NCBI RefSeq assembly: GCF_014654725.1
Contig: NZ_JACVZV010000018.1
Location: 62,001 to 126,000 of the forward strand
DNA from: Vulcanococcus sp. Clear-D1
GTDB lineage: Bacteria; Cyanobacteriota; Cyanobacteriia; PCC-6307; Cyanobiaceae
Length of the DNA stretch: 64,000 nucleotides
Direction of reading: 5' to 3'
The translations under genes and the position numbers were made by a program. The notes beneath the pieces are model-generated. The model did not search any database. It saw only the letters and a program-made list of their open reading frames with translations, and was not told the origin of the DNA. Shown here piece after piece: positions 45,421-53,261 of this stretch. Position 1 is the first letter of the stretch; each line of letters begins with the position of its first letter.

Positions 45421-45663
45421 TCAGGCCGGCAGGGGGCTGAGCAGGCGCAGGTCCAGCGCGATCACCACCACCCCATCGCCGGCGGCGGCACTGAGCAGCG
45501 GCGCCAGCGCCTGCAGTGCCGTGACGCCGCCGGACGGCGGTGGTTCAGGGGTGCCGCCGTCCTGCAGCTGCGCCTGGCCCAGGAAGATCACCCCCTGCGG
45601 CCGGCTGTTGCTGCGGCACTGGGCGGTCAGCTCGGCCAGCACAGCCGGATCGGGAGTGGCCAT
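45421..45663 (-). CDS. Small virion-operon protein, unknown
   Basis: An 80-residue protein in line with its neighbours on the same strand. It has a hydrophobic C-terminal strand (GDGVVVIALDLRLLSPLPA) and a Gly/Pro-rich middle. Position suggests a structural or assembly role; no family recognised. Confidence 0.42.
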   Translation of the reverse strand: MATPDPAVLAELTAQCRSNSRPQGVIFLGQAQLQDGGTPEPPPSGGVTALQALAPLLSAAAGDGVVVIALDLRLLSPLPA

Positions 45664-45743
45664 CGGCGCCAGGGCAGTGCTGCTGAGCTGTTGCCAGCCC
45701 CCAGCCAGGAATGCGCTGGCTGGGACAGCGCTGGCTGCTGGGA

Positions 45744-46436
45744 TCAGAGCAGGGCATCCCCCAGCTCCAGCGCGGCGAGATCCGCGGCATCGTTGATGCC
45801 CTCGTTGCTGACGCTGGCAGTGCCCGATGCACTGGCCTGGGCCTCCAGCGCCATCGCCTGCTCCACGAGTTCGGCCTTGGTCTGGCTGCCATCGAGCTCA
45901 ACGCCGTAGACGGTGGAGCAGAACTCCATGATCTGGGCCTTGGTCATGGCCTGGAAGTCGGTGGGCTCAGAAGCCAACAGGGCCTCGCCACCATCGGTGG
46001 TGGTCTCCAACGGGTCGTCGGTAGGAGTGGGCTCATCTGGTGCTGGGGCGTGCTCGGTCGCTTGCGGTTGCTCGGGCTCGAGGTCCAGCGCATCCACCAG
46101 CTTTGGCTCCGGCGCGTTGTCCCCGGTGTCCACCGGGGCCGGCTCATCGCCACCACTGGTGCTGCTGAGCAACTGCCAGCCCAGGGCCTGCCAGCCGGCC
46201 AGGTGCACCGGCCAGATCGAGCGGGTCGCCCCGTCCTTGCCGATCAGCAGCTGGGTGGGCGGCAGCAGCGATGCATCGCCCACACCCGGATCCGGGCTGA
46301 CGGTGAGCCGCTGCTCCGGGCCCGAGAGGCGAACGGGGGTGGAGGCGGGGTTGCTGCTGTCAAAGGGTTGCAGCAGCTCAAGCGGCAGGGCTTCAGCCCC
46401 TGCCGCCACGTTGAGGGTGTCGAGTGGGTTGCCCAT
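45744..46436 (-). CDS. Virion-operon protein with C-terminal SAP/HeH-like domain
   Basis: A 230-residue protein: a beta-rich N-terminal domain, an acidic Pro/Glu/Asp/Thr-rich linker and a C-terminal helix-extended loop-helix (MTKAQIMEFCSTVYGVELDG, then SQTKAELVEQAMAL), a SAP/HeH type often used to bind DNA or act as connector in phage proteins. ATG at 46,436 has an AGGTGA box; GTG at 46,445 is an alternative. Confidence 0.6.
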   Translation of the reverse strand: MGNPLDTLNVAAGAEALPLELLQPFDSSNPASTPVRLSGPEQRLTVSPDPGVGDASLLPPTQLLIGKDGATRSIWPVHLAGWQALGWQLLSSTSGGDEPAPVDTGDNAPEPKLVDALDLEPEQPQATEHAPAPDEPTPTDDPLETTTDGGEALLASEPTDFQAMTKAQIMEFCSTVYGVELDGSQTKAELVEQAMALEAQASASGTASVSNEGINDAADLAALELGDALL

Positions 46437-46446
46437 GGCGCTCACC

Positions 46447-46881
46447 TCACAGCCCTTGGTTGGCGGTGAGCGCCACGGTCATCCCCACCGGCGTGGCGGG
46501 AGAGACCGTCGCCCGCGCCAGCCGCAGGCAGGGCGGGGTGATCAGCGCACTGTCAGCCGGGTCGATCAGCAGTGCGGCCCCGCTGATGATCGCCTCCACC
46601 TTGCCGCCGGCGGCGGGGATAGCGACGGCTGCGGCGGTGATCCAGCTGCCGGCGTTGCCATCGGCCAGTAGCGGCGCCAGCTCCAGGGTCACCGTCACCG
46701 CCTCGCTGTGGCCGGCGTGAGAGGCGACCAGCACAAAGGAGCTGGCGGCATCGAGATCGGTGCCGAGGTTGACGACATCACCGCTACTGCGAGTGTGTTC
46801 GTAGCAGTCGGTGGCCGAGTGGTTGATCCAGCCGACGAGCACCGTCTGGGCGTCGAGCAGCCGGGTGGCTTGAGAAGTCAT
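46447..46881 (-). CDS. Small structural protein after major capsid gene
   Basis: A 144-residue beta-rich protein (AVTVTLELAPLLADGNAGSW) just downstream of the capsid gene, the usual place for decoration or head-fibre proteins. The ATG at 46,881 follows an AGGAG box at good distance, so the longer upstream frame was not used. Function inferred from position only. Confidence 0.62.
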   Translation of the reverse strand: MTSQATRLLDAQTVLVGWINHSATDCYEHTRSSGDVVNLGTDLDAASSFVLVASHAGHSEAVTVTLELAPLLADGNAGSWITAAAVAIPAAGGKVEAIISGAALLIDPADSALITPPCLRLARATVSPATPVGMTVALTANQGL

Positions 46882-46943
46882 CAGGGGTCTCCTGTGCGAA
46901 AGGGATGAATGGGTCTGGGTAGTCCTCCGGGGTGAGGCGTTAC

Positions 46944-47852
46944 TCAGGGCAGCACCAGCGGCATGGGGGCGACGTTGTACAGGCGTGCGGCTGCCTTGCG
47001 GTTGCAGACGGCAAAGCCCACGTACCAATCGACCCGCGTGCGGAACACCGGTGCGTCATGCACCTCCCCGAAGTCCCGCACTGAGATCCCGTAGCGCCCC
47101 TCGAATGGGCCCTGCAGACCGCAGACCGCCGCGTCACCGAGCACGCAGCAGTAGATCGAAGTGGTGTCTCCGGGTTCGTCGTACCCGAGCACGGCGTTGC
47201 CCTCGGCGTCCTCCTCCACCAGCAGGATCTCGATCCCCTCGAAATAGTGGCGGCCGTCGATCACCTCATAGAGGTCGCCGCCGGCCTGACGGGAGGCAGT
47301 GCTGATCTGGCGGCGGGCCGCCTTGCTGGCGATCAGCACCTTGTCGCCGCCGTAGCCGATCACGCTGTCGCTCAGCGCCTCCAGCGCCAGCAGGTTGAGG
47401 GTGCTGCCGCCGTTGTCGATCGTCTGGTCCTCGCCGGGCACCAGGCGCTTGCTCAGCCCGTTGAACGCTCGCGGATCGAAGGTGTCGTCGCCGTTGATGA
47501 TCGCCGCCTCCAGCGTCAGGCGCATCGAGCGCACTTTCATCTCGGTCTGGGCGGCGCGGGCCTCGGGGCCCTGCATGTCGACGATCGAGCGGTCCACATC
47601 CAGGTCGCCGCCGAACAGGTGCACGAACTCCGAATCGGAGTTGATGACGCCGTAGCTCTGGCGGTAGCCCTCGTTCACCGCCCGGAAGCCGACGCGGGGG
47701 AGTTTGGTTTCAGCCGGAAAGCTCAGCGAGCCCCCCACGAGGTTGCGGAAGGGCAGCCGGCGCAGCAGTTCCCCTTCTGCAAAGGTCTTGAGCACCGCCA
47801 GCTGCTCCGCGCGGCGGGCGTATTTCTGCGCCTCGATCAAGGTCAGGCCCAA
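46944..47852 (-). CDS. Major capsid protein (HK97-like)
   Basis: A 302-residue protein. The start LTLIEAQKYARRAEQLAVLK, the central DVDRSIVDMQGPEARAAQTE, the E-loop/helix region TLEAAIINGDDTFDPRAFNG and a conserved late beta segment (DWYVGFAV) match a family of HK97-fold capsid proteins. No ATG fits. TTG at 47,852 has a GGGAG box seven bases upstream and begins at conserved sequence; GTG at 47,858 is possible. Upstream frame extension runs into GC-rich leader-like DNA. Confidence 0.8.
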   Translation of the reverse strand: MGLTLIEAQKYARRAEQLAVLKTFAEGELLRRLPFRNLVGGSLSFPAETKLPRVGFRAVNEGYRQSYGVINSDSEFVHLFGGDLDVDRSIVDMQGPEARAAQTEMKVRSMRLTLEAAIINGDDTFDPRAFNGLSKRLVPGEDQTIDNGGSTLNLLALEALSDSVIGYGGDKVLIASKAARRQISTASRQAGGDLYEVIDGRHYFEGIEILLVEEDAEGNAVLGYDEPGDTTSIYCCVLGDAAVCGLQGPFEGRYGISVRDFGEVHDAPVFRTRVDWYVGFAVCNRKAAARLYNVAPMPLVLP

Positions 47853-48000
47853 GGGCACGCTCCCGGGGCCTCGCCCCAGTGACAACAGCAGCTGTTGCCA
47901 GGTGTCCCCACGCCCCAACCACCGAGGAGACAGAACCGTGGTGGCCCAGCTCCTGGTGGAGCGGCTACGCGCAGCCCTCCTCATGGTCCGGGCGGCCTCA

Positions 48001-48113
48001 AGGGCTGCGCGAGTCAGCCGGACTGGTGCGTTGGCTGCGCTGCGCTCCGCATTGCAGAAGGGGCTGCCCCTTGACCCCGCCCGGCCTGCTTCGGGGTCTT
48101 CGCTACGCCTGCC
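48001..48113 (+). repeat. GC-rich leader, copy C
   Basis: Starts with AGGGCTGCGCGAGTC, the 16-base motif of 26,736 and 50,403 with one base missing, 113 bases before the ATG of a 66-residue gene. The rest is GC-rich with short inverted repeats. Confidence 0.52.
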
Positions 48114-48314
48114 ATGGCTTCAGCATCCCGGATCCGCGCCTTCCAGCTCCTGAGCTCCCGCACCCTGGAGTTCCTGTGCGAGGAGGCATCGGCCCACCGC
48201 CCGGCTCCTCTTGAGCGGCTGGAGCGCCTCTGCGCCGATCTGCTCTTCGATCGCCAGGTGGCCACGCCAGCTTCGGTGCCCGTCTGGTGCCCCGAGAGCG
48301 AGCTGCCCTTCTGA
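48114..48314 (+). CDS. Small cassette protein, unknown
   Basis: A 66-residue helical protein (IRAFQLLSSRTLEFLCEEAS) with a Pro-rich tail. It lies between a repeated GC-rich leader and a good terminator, so it forms an independent transcription unit opposite to the capsid gene. Function unknown. Confidence 0.52.
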   Translation: MASASRIRAFQLLSSRTLEFLCEEASAHRPAPLERLERLCADLLFDRQVATPASVPVWCPESELPF

Positions 48315-48337
48315 GGGCCCAGGCCCTTGGGCCCCTG

Positions 48338-48366
48338 GCCCCGGCTGCGGCCGGGGCTCTTCTTTT
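48338..48366 (+). terminator. Intrinsic terminator after small cassette gene
   Basis: GCCCCGGC-TGCG-GCCGGGGC gives an eight-base stem with a four-base loop, followed by TCTTCTTTT. It lies 24 bases after the stop of the 66-residue gene and before the L,D-transpeptidase-like gene. Confidence 0.72.
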
Positions 48367-48394
48367 GCCCGCAGCCGGCGGCCCCAGGCCATCA

Positions 48395-49168
48395 ATGGCA
48401 ACAGGGCTCAGCAGCACCACGCCCATGGCCAGCCCCATGACCCCCGAGCGGTTCCAGGACCGCTTTGAAGCCTTCCGCGGTGAACCTCAGCAGGTCTCCG
48501 GCGTCTGGACCCTCCACGCCGCGATCGCTGCACTGCCCGGCAGCGAGGCCGTCCTCGATGAACAGGCCCCCTGGGCGCTCACCTTCAGCCAGAAACCCGC
48601 TGCGACCCCGGCACCAGCAGTCCCCAGCGGCGGCCTCGATCCCCGCGGCTCAGAGGAAGCCGGGATGGCGGGCCCGCAGCTGGCAGCTCCCGTCCAGCCC
48701 GGGGATTCCTACCTGCTGGTGAATGACCGAGACCAGGACATGGAGGCCTACGACCACACCGGGGCCTTCCTCTGGAAGATCCCCTGCCTGGCCCGTGGCC
48801 AGGGCGCCGACACCGATTGGAGCCACAACAGCACCGACACCCCGCCGGGGCTCTACAGGCTCGGCCAGCTCTACGCCGACTACGAGCAGAACCCCAACCC
48901 GCCCTGCTCCGATACCGCGATGGGCTACGGCTGGTATTCCTTCGACATGGAAGAGCTGGAGGGCCAGGAGGCCGCCCACGGCCGGGCCGGGATCATGCTC
49001 CACGGCGGCGGCTCGGCCTGTGGCTGGCCCGGCGCCTGGGCACCGCAGCAACCCCTGCACCCCACCCTCGGTTGCGTTCGCCTGCACAACGCCGATCTGC
49101 GCGACAAGGTGCTGCCCCTCTACCGGCAGGGCACCGTCTATGTGGGGGTGTTCCAGGAAAAAAAGTGA
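48395..49168 (+). CDS. L,D-transpeptidase (YkuD-like), candidate endolysin
   Basis: A 257-residue protein. The C-terminal domain has the YkuD catalytic signature: a histidine in GIMLHGGGSACGW and HPTLGCVRLHN with the catalytic cysteine. YkuD enzymes cross-link or cleave peptidoglycan stem peptides. The N-terminal part is Pro/Ala-rich, probably a linker, and no signal peptide is seen. The gene next to it encodes a small two-helix membrane protein, so within a virion module the pair may serve lysis. ATGs at 48,395, 48,425 and 48,437 are all possible. Confidence 0.8.
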   Translation: MATGLSSTTPMASPMTPERFQDRFEAFRGEPQQVSGVWTLHAAIAALPGSEAVLDEQAPWALTFSQKPAATPAPAVPSGGLDPRGSEEAGMAGPQLAAPVQPGDSYLLVNDRDQDMEAYDHTGAFLWKIPCLARGQGADTDWSHNSTDTPPGLYRLGQLYADYEQNPNPPCSDTAMGYGWYSFDMEELEGQEAAHGRAGIMLHGGGSACGWPGAWAPQQPLHPTLGCVRLHNADLRDKVLPLYRQGTVYVGVFQEKK

Positions 49169-49222
49169 CGACGGGGCTGGTGTTGCCACCGGCTGGGGCC
49201 TGATCGCGACGGAGGAGCGGCG

Positions 49223-49489
49223 ATGCAAGCCAACCCAGCACCCCGACCGCCCAAGCCGCCGTTCGACTGCGAACGGTTTGTGTTCAAGATCCTGGCGGTG
49301 GTGATCGGCACCCAGCTGCTGATCTATTCCCTCGCCGCTGGGGTCTGCGGCCAGCGGGCGATGGAGGGCAGGCCGATCGGCCAGATCTGCCCCGGCACGT
49401 TGGAGCAGCTGCAGGGCGGCTTTGATTCCACCCTCAAACTGCTGCTGGCGCTGCTGGGTGGAGCAGCGCTGACGCGCATGGACCGGTAA
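49223..49489 (+). CDS. Small two-helix membrane protein, holin-like
   Basis: An 88-residue protein with two hydrophobic helices (FKILAVVIGTQLLIYSLAAG and LKLLLALLGGAAL), a short connecting loop and charged ends. Size, topology and position right after a peptidoglycan-active enzyme fit a holin or spanin-like partner. Family not recognised, so the role is inferred. Confidence 0.62.
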   Translation: MQANPAPRPPKPPFDCERFVFKILAVVIGTQLLIYSLAAGVCGQRAMEGRPIGQICPGTLEQLQGGFDSTLKLLLALLGGAALTRMDR

Positions 49490-49510
49490 CGCCTGGGAGC
49501 GGGAGGGGGG

Positions 49511-49613
49511 CTTGCTCCGGGCCTCTCCAGTCTGAGGCCCTCCTGGCGTCGGGCCTCCGCTGGGATCGGTCCCGTCGCTGCGCCGCCCTGGCGCCGATCA
49601 CCATGGCCACGCT
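49511..49613 (+). repeat. 105-base leader repeat, copy 2
   Basis: Near-identical to 42,981-43,085, with the same hairpin (49,519-49,540) and the same placement before a paralogous small gene. The two copies are 6.5 kb apart in direct orientation. Confidence 0.8.
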
Positions 49614-49944
49614 CCCGTCTGGCGTTTCTGCCTTCTGCCGGCCAGAGGAGGATCCGTTCCTGCTGCTGGAGTCCTGCGGCAAGGCCATCGAATCCATCCT
49701 GCGGGGGCATGTCGGCCGCCCACTGCGCCGCACCTGGATCGAGCACCCCTACGGAGAAGAGGAGATCACCCTGCTGGAGGAGGAAGTGTTGCCGGCCATT
49801 CAGCAGTGTCTGCTGCGGGTGGAGGAGATCGATCAGGCGCTGCAGCTCGAGCAGGATCTGGAGATCCAAGCGGTCCAGCGGGCCATGGCTCCTGATCAGA
49901 GCGCGCTGCTGGCTGAGGCCGAAGCGGCTGCCGTGGGCAGCTGA
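49603..49944 (+). CDS. Small helical protein, paralogue 2
   Basis: A 113-residue protein sharing EEDPFLLLES, PLRRTWIEHPY and EEEITLLEEEVLPAIQQCL with the protein at 43,075. The N- and C-terminal parts differ, so the duplication is not very recent, although the leaders remained almost identical. Function unknown. Confidence 0.62.
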   Translation: MATLPSGVSAFCRPEEDPFLLLESCGKAIESILRGHVGRPLRRTWIEHPYGEEEITLLEEEVLPAIQQCLLRVEEIDQALQLEQDLEIQAVQRAMAPDQSALLAEAEAAAVGS

Positions 49945-50402
49945 GGTCCAGCAGGGGCTTCCTGTTGGGTTTGGCTACGCAGCCAGGTCCTGAAGGAGCC
50001 CCTTCTCCAGATCACGGCGGTGGTCCTCTGAACAGCCACGCAGCCTGTGCCGCTCCGCCTCTCGCGCCTGCTCGGGCTCCGCGGCGCCGGCCGCAGAACA
50101 GCAACGGGCCAAACGCCCGAGCTGCTGTGGCAGCAGGGCAGGCCACCAAACGGGCCAGGGCCCATCGCCAGGAACACTGGCCCGGAATGCCGCTGGGAGG
50201 GCAGGAGAAGCGCCGCTTGGCGGCAGGCCGCATCAGTCCTGACGGGGAGCGCTGGGCAGTCCTCGATCCAGGCGGGTAATGAGCAGCTCTGTCCTCGGGC
50301 GCGGTGAGCGTTCAGCACGGAGTTGCATCCATGCCCGTGGGGCGTGGCTGGCCGGGCGGAGCGAAACCCCTCCGCAGCCTGCCCCTGCGGCTTGCGCTGG
50401 CC
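49945..50402. other. Stretch without a confident gene
   Basis: About 460 bases, GC-rich. A plus-strand frame at 49,965-50,279 (104 codons) has a basic, partly plausible C-terminal half (GQEKRRLAAGRISPDGERW) and could be a small gene. The longer minus-strand frame here is low-complexity and rejected. Confidence 0.35.
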
Positions 50403-50490
50403 AGGGCTGACGCGAGTCTCGCTGGGCTCGCCCCTGGCCAGCACTGCGCCTGCGGGGCGTCTGGTCGGTGTTCTCCGCTCCACCCCAGCC
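50403..50490 (+). repeat. GC-rich leader, copy B
   Basis: Begins with AGGGCTGACGCGAGTC, identical over 16 bases to 26,736-26,751, and ends at the ATG of a 72-residue gene. GGCTTGCGC and GCCTGCCCC just upstream are also shared with copy A. Confidence 0.6.
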
Positions 50491-50709
50491 ATGGCCACTC
50501 CCCAAGGCCCCGTCTGCGAAGTCCGCCTGCTTGTGGTTCACCGCTATCAGCCCGGAGTTCAGAAGCTCGGCACCACTCCCTGTGAGGTCGAGTTCTTTGG
50601 CCGCCGCGGCAAGCCCGTCAAGAAGATGCGGCTGATCCCTGCCGAGAAGGCGTTCGCCTTTGCCCGCAAGCTGCAGGGCACCCCCGGCTGCACCGTCTCG
50701 GTCTGCTGA
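50491..50709 (+). CDS. Small basic cassette protein, unknown
   Basis: A 72-residue beta-rich protein (CEVRLLVVHRYQPGVQKLGT) with basic segment GRRGKPVKKMR and two further cysteines. It is enclosed by a repeated leader and a strong hairpin. Function unknown. Confidence 0.52.
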   Translation: MATPQGPVCEVRLLVVHRYQPGVQKLGTTPCEVEFFGRRGKPVKKMRLIPAEKAFAFARKLQGTPGCTVSVC

Positions 50710-50722
50710 GCCAGGGGGCTCA

Positions 50723-50750
50723 GGCCCGGCTGCCGGTTGGTGGCCGGGCC
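50723..50750 (+). terminator. Hairpin after small cassette gene
   Basis: GGCCCGGC and GCCGGGCC form an eight-base stem around a twelve-base loop, ending exactly where the minus-strand gene stops. No T run; it may serve both strands. Confidence 0.5.
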
Positions 50751-51026
50751 TTACAGCCAATGGCGGTAGGCACTCCGCTGCCGGCGGGCCCTGGCTTTGG
50801 AGCGAGCACTGCCGAACTGAGGACTGCTGCCGTCACGGCGACGGCGCACCCAGACGCCACGGCGAATGAGCTGGCTGTCCTGGGGATTGGCCCGACGGGC
50901 GGCCACGATCGCCCCATAGCCCCGTTTCTGCTGGCGTTGAGCACGGGACCGGGCCTGGCTGGCGCTGGCGGCCGGCACCACCGTGGCGGTGGATCGGTTG
51001 CGCCAGAACACCAGATACCAGGCCAT
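50751..51026 (-). CDS. Basic virion-operon protein, unknown
   Basis: A 91-residue very basic protein (KRGYGAIVAARRANPQ, IRRGVWVRRRRDG), 19 bases after the scaffold-like gene on the same strand. Its charge suggests DNA or RNA binding. No family recognised. Confidence 0.5.
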   Translation of the reverse strand: MAWYLVFWRNRSTATVVPAASASQARSRAQRQQKRGYGAIVAARRANPQDSQLIRRGVWVRRRRDGSSPQFGSARSKARARRQRSAYRHWL

Positions 51027-51045
51027 CGCTCTACCGGCAGGGTGA

Positions 51046-52002
51046 TCAGCGCCGCGGTGCAGCCGCCCTGGGCGTGGTGCCCTTGACGGCCTCCAGATAG
51101 AGCTCGGCCGTACTCAGGGTCTGCAGGTTCACCGCGCCGCCGTGCTCATGGCTCGTTTCAGGCACAGCAGCCGAATAGAGGCCGCTGCGCTGCTGGAACA
51201 GGAAGCTGTACACCGGGTGGCGGCGCAGCTCCTCCATGTAGTCGCCATCGCTCAGGGCCACCCCGTCGGCGGTGAGGGGCTGGCCCTTGCCGTCCACCGG
51301 CAGCAGCCGCTCGCGGCCATCCACATCCGCCAGCTGGAAGTGGCCGCCGCACAGCGTCACGAAAGTGTCAAAGAAGGTGCCCCGTTCGTCGCCACCCACG
51401 CGGCCCTCGGCCTCGGAGAACAGGCGCTCCATCAAGCGCTCCTTGCGCAGATTCTGCACCTGAGAGCGGGCCTCGTCCCGTTCCTTTTCAACGCTGCGCA
51501 CGCGGCGCAGGTTGGCCTCGTTGAGCTGGCGCTCGCGCTCGCCCACCTGGCGCTCGAACTCCTCGCGCTTGCGTTCGGCGTCCTGCAGGCGGGCGTATTC
51601 GTCCGGGTTGATCTCCGAGAAGCGCGACAGCTGGGCACGGGCCTTGCGCAGTTCTTTCTCGAGCTGGTTGCTGCGGCGCCGTTCAGCCCGCAGGGGATCA
51701 GCATTGCTGGAAGCGGCTGCAGGGGGGTCGTCGTTGTCGCCGCTGGCGCTGCTCGAGTCCTGGGGAGGAACAGCATCAAAGCTGTCGTCACCTGTGCCGA
51801 CGTCGTGGCCGCCGGCCTCGTCGTCGCCCTCATCGAGGGGGTCGAGTTCAGCAGCTAGTGGAGCTAAGGAACCAGCAGGTCCCTGGTTGGGTTGCTGCTG
51901 CTGCTGGCGGTAGGTCTGCCACGGAGCAGAAGAGGCCAGGGGAGCTGGAGCAGCGCCGCTGTTGGCGCCATAGGAATCAGAGGAGAAGAAGGAGGAGGAC
52001 AT
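51046..52002 (-). CDS. Scaffold-like coiled-coil protein
   Basis: A 318-residue protein: a Gln/Pro/Ala and acidic disordered N-terminus (to about 100), a long charged coiled coil (about 100-185, with LRAERRRSNQLEKELRKARA), and a C-terminal domain with MEELRRHPVYSFLFQQ. This architecture and the place upstream of the capsid gene fit a phage scaffolding protein. Identity by sequence is not certain. ATG at 52,002 is directly preceded by a GTG. Confidence 0.7.
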   Translation of the reverse strand: MSSSFFSSDSYGANSGAAPAPLASSAPWQTYRQQQQQPNQGPAGSLAPLAAELDPLDEGDDEAGGHDVGTGDDSFDAVPPQDSSSASGDNDDPPAAASSNADPLRAERRRSNQLEKELRKARAQLSRFSEINPDEYARLQDAERKREEFERQVGERERQLNEANLRRVRSVEKERDEARSQVQNLRKERLMERLFSEAEGRVGGDERGTFFDTFVTLCGGHFQLADVDGRERLLPVDGKGQPLTADGVALSDGDYMEELRRHPVYSFLFQQRSGLYSAAVPETSHEHGGAVNLQTLSTAELYLEAVKGTTPRAAAPRR

Positions 52003-52122
52003 CACCCATCACGGCTGTGGTGTTGCGGGCGCCCCGTCCGGGCTGCGCTCGCTTTCCCTGTTGCCAGCAGCCGATCCCACTGCTGGCTAGCAACGCCAGG
52101 GGGCGTGCCGGTCCGCGTCAAG

Positions 52123-53067
52123 ATGGAAAGCCCTGGTGCCTGGGGCGTGGCAGATATCACCGCCGTTACTGGTGCCGGCCTGGCCGCAGGAGCCGCCGCC
52201 GCTGCAAAGGTCCGAAAGGGTCTGGATCGCACCACCAAAGTCCTGGCGGTGGCTGCCGGCACGGTTGCGGCTTCGCTCAGCGAGCTCAACAACTTCGGGG
52301 TTGACCCCCAGCTCATCAGCCGCATCACATCTGCGGCCTCCAATCACGGCGTGGCTGCAGCAGATCTGCTGGCCAAGCTGCCCGGGGAACTGGAGCACTA
52401 CGGCACCGCAGCGGTTGATGGCTTCCTCAAGGGGGGCGATGCCCTCGGCAAGCACTGGTCCCACATCGAAAGCCGTTTCAACTCCCCCCACCTGGCCGCC
52501 GATGCGGCCAATGGCATCTGGGAGGACGGCTCGGTCAACATTAGCCGCGGCTCCAGCGACATGAGCTGGCTGGAGCGACTCCGGGCCAGCACGGACAACC
52601 ACCTCGATGGACTGATCGCCGCAGCTCAGACCCCTGAGTTCTGGCACCGCACCCTCGGCAATGCCGTGGAGGCCAGTGCCTATTCAGCAGCGATCACCGC
52701 GGTGGATCAACTGCTGGTGCACCGCGACCTGTTGCTCAACGGCACAGCCGATGAACGCAAAGAGAGGCTCTTGCAGATCCTGCAGACCAGCGGCTTGATG
52801 GCTGCCGGAGCGCTGCCTGTCTCGGTGTTTCTGGCAGTGGCACTGATGCTCGTGCCTGGCCTGGCGGTGGTAATGGGTCCGCTGGGGGTGATCGGCAGTG
52901 CCGGACTCGGGTTGAGGCTGATCACCTCTGCCGTGCGTCATCCCAGCCAGCAGGAGCGGCAGGCGGTCCAGCAGTTGCAGGGCTTCCTGCAGGAGCTGGC
53001 CTATGCCCAGCAGCGCGATAGCGACGGCAATCTGACCATCACCGTGCAGGCCCAGCCGGCGAGCTGA
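52123..53067 (+). CDS. Membrane protein with Gly/Ala-rich helices, unknown
   Basis: A 314-residue protein. The N-terminus is an Ala/Gly-rich helix (GAGLAAGAAAAAKVRKGL), the middle is soluble and helical, and a strongly hydrophobic double helix follows near residues 225-265 (VSVFLAVALMLVPGLAVVMG), then a polar tail. It reads opposite to the virion operon, between the LysM and scaffold genes. It could be a membrane-acting cargo protein; no family recognised. GTG at 52,105 is an alternative start. Confidence 0.63.
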   Translation: MESPGAWGVADITAVTGAGLAAGAAAAAKVRKGLDRTTKVLAVAAGTVAASLSELNNFGVDPQLISRITSAASNHGVAAADLLAKLPGELEHYGTAAVDGFLKGGDALGKHWSHIESRFNSPHLAADAANGIWEDGSVNISRGSSDMSWLERLRASTDNHLDGLIAAAQTPEFWHRTLGNAVEASAYSAAITAVDQLLVHRDLLLNGTADERKERLLQILQTSGLMAAGALPVSVFLAVALMLVPGLAVVMGPLGVIGSAGLGLRLITSAVRHPSQQERQAVQQLQGFLQELAYAQQRDSDGNLTITVQAQPAS

Positions 53068-53261
53068 TCGGCTGAGACTTCTCGGGATCAGGATTGTGGC
53101 TCCCTTCCCCGGCCTTGGTGGCCGGGCTGTCATCGAGCGTCGGGCTGCTGATTGCATTGGCCGTGGCCAGGGCCAGCTGGTGGCACAGCTCCTCGACCGT
53201 GACTTCCATGCCTACGTGGAGCATCTGGACTTGGAGGCGGCTTGAGCCGCTGGGCTCTCCA

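Noticed and set aside
49896-50498. A 200-codon minus-strand frame in the gap between small cassettes.
   Set aside because: Low-complexity Arg/Pro/Ser-rich sequence crossing a repeated leader; no plausible domain.
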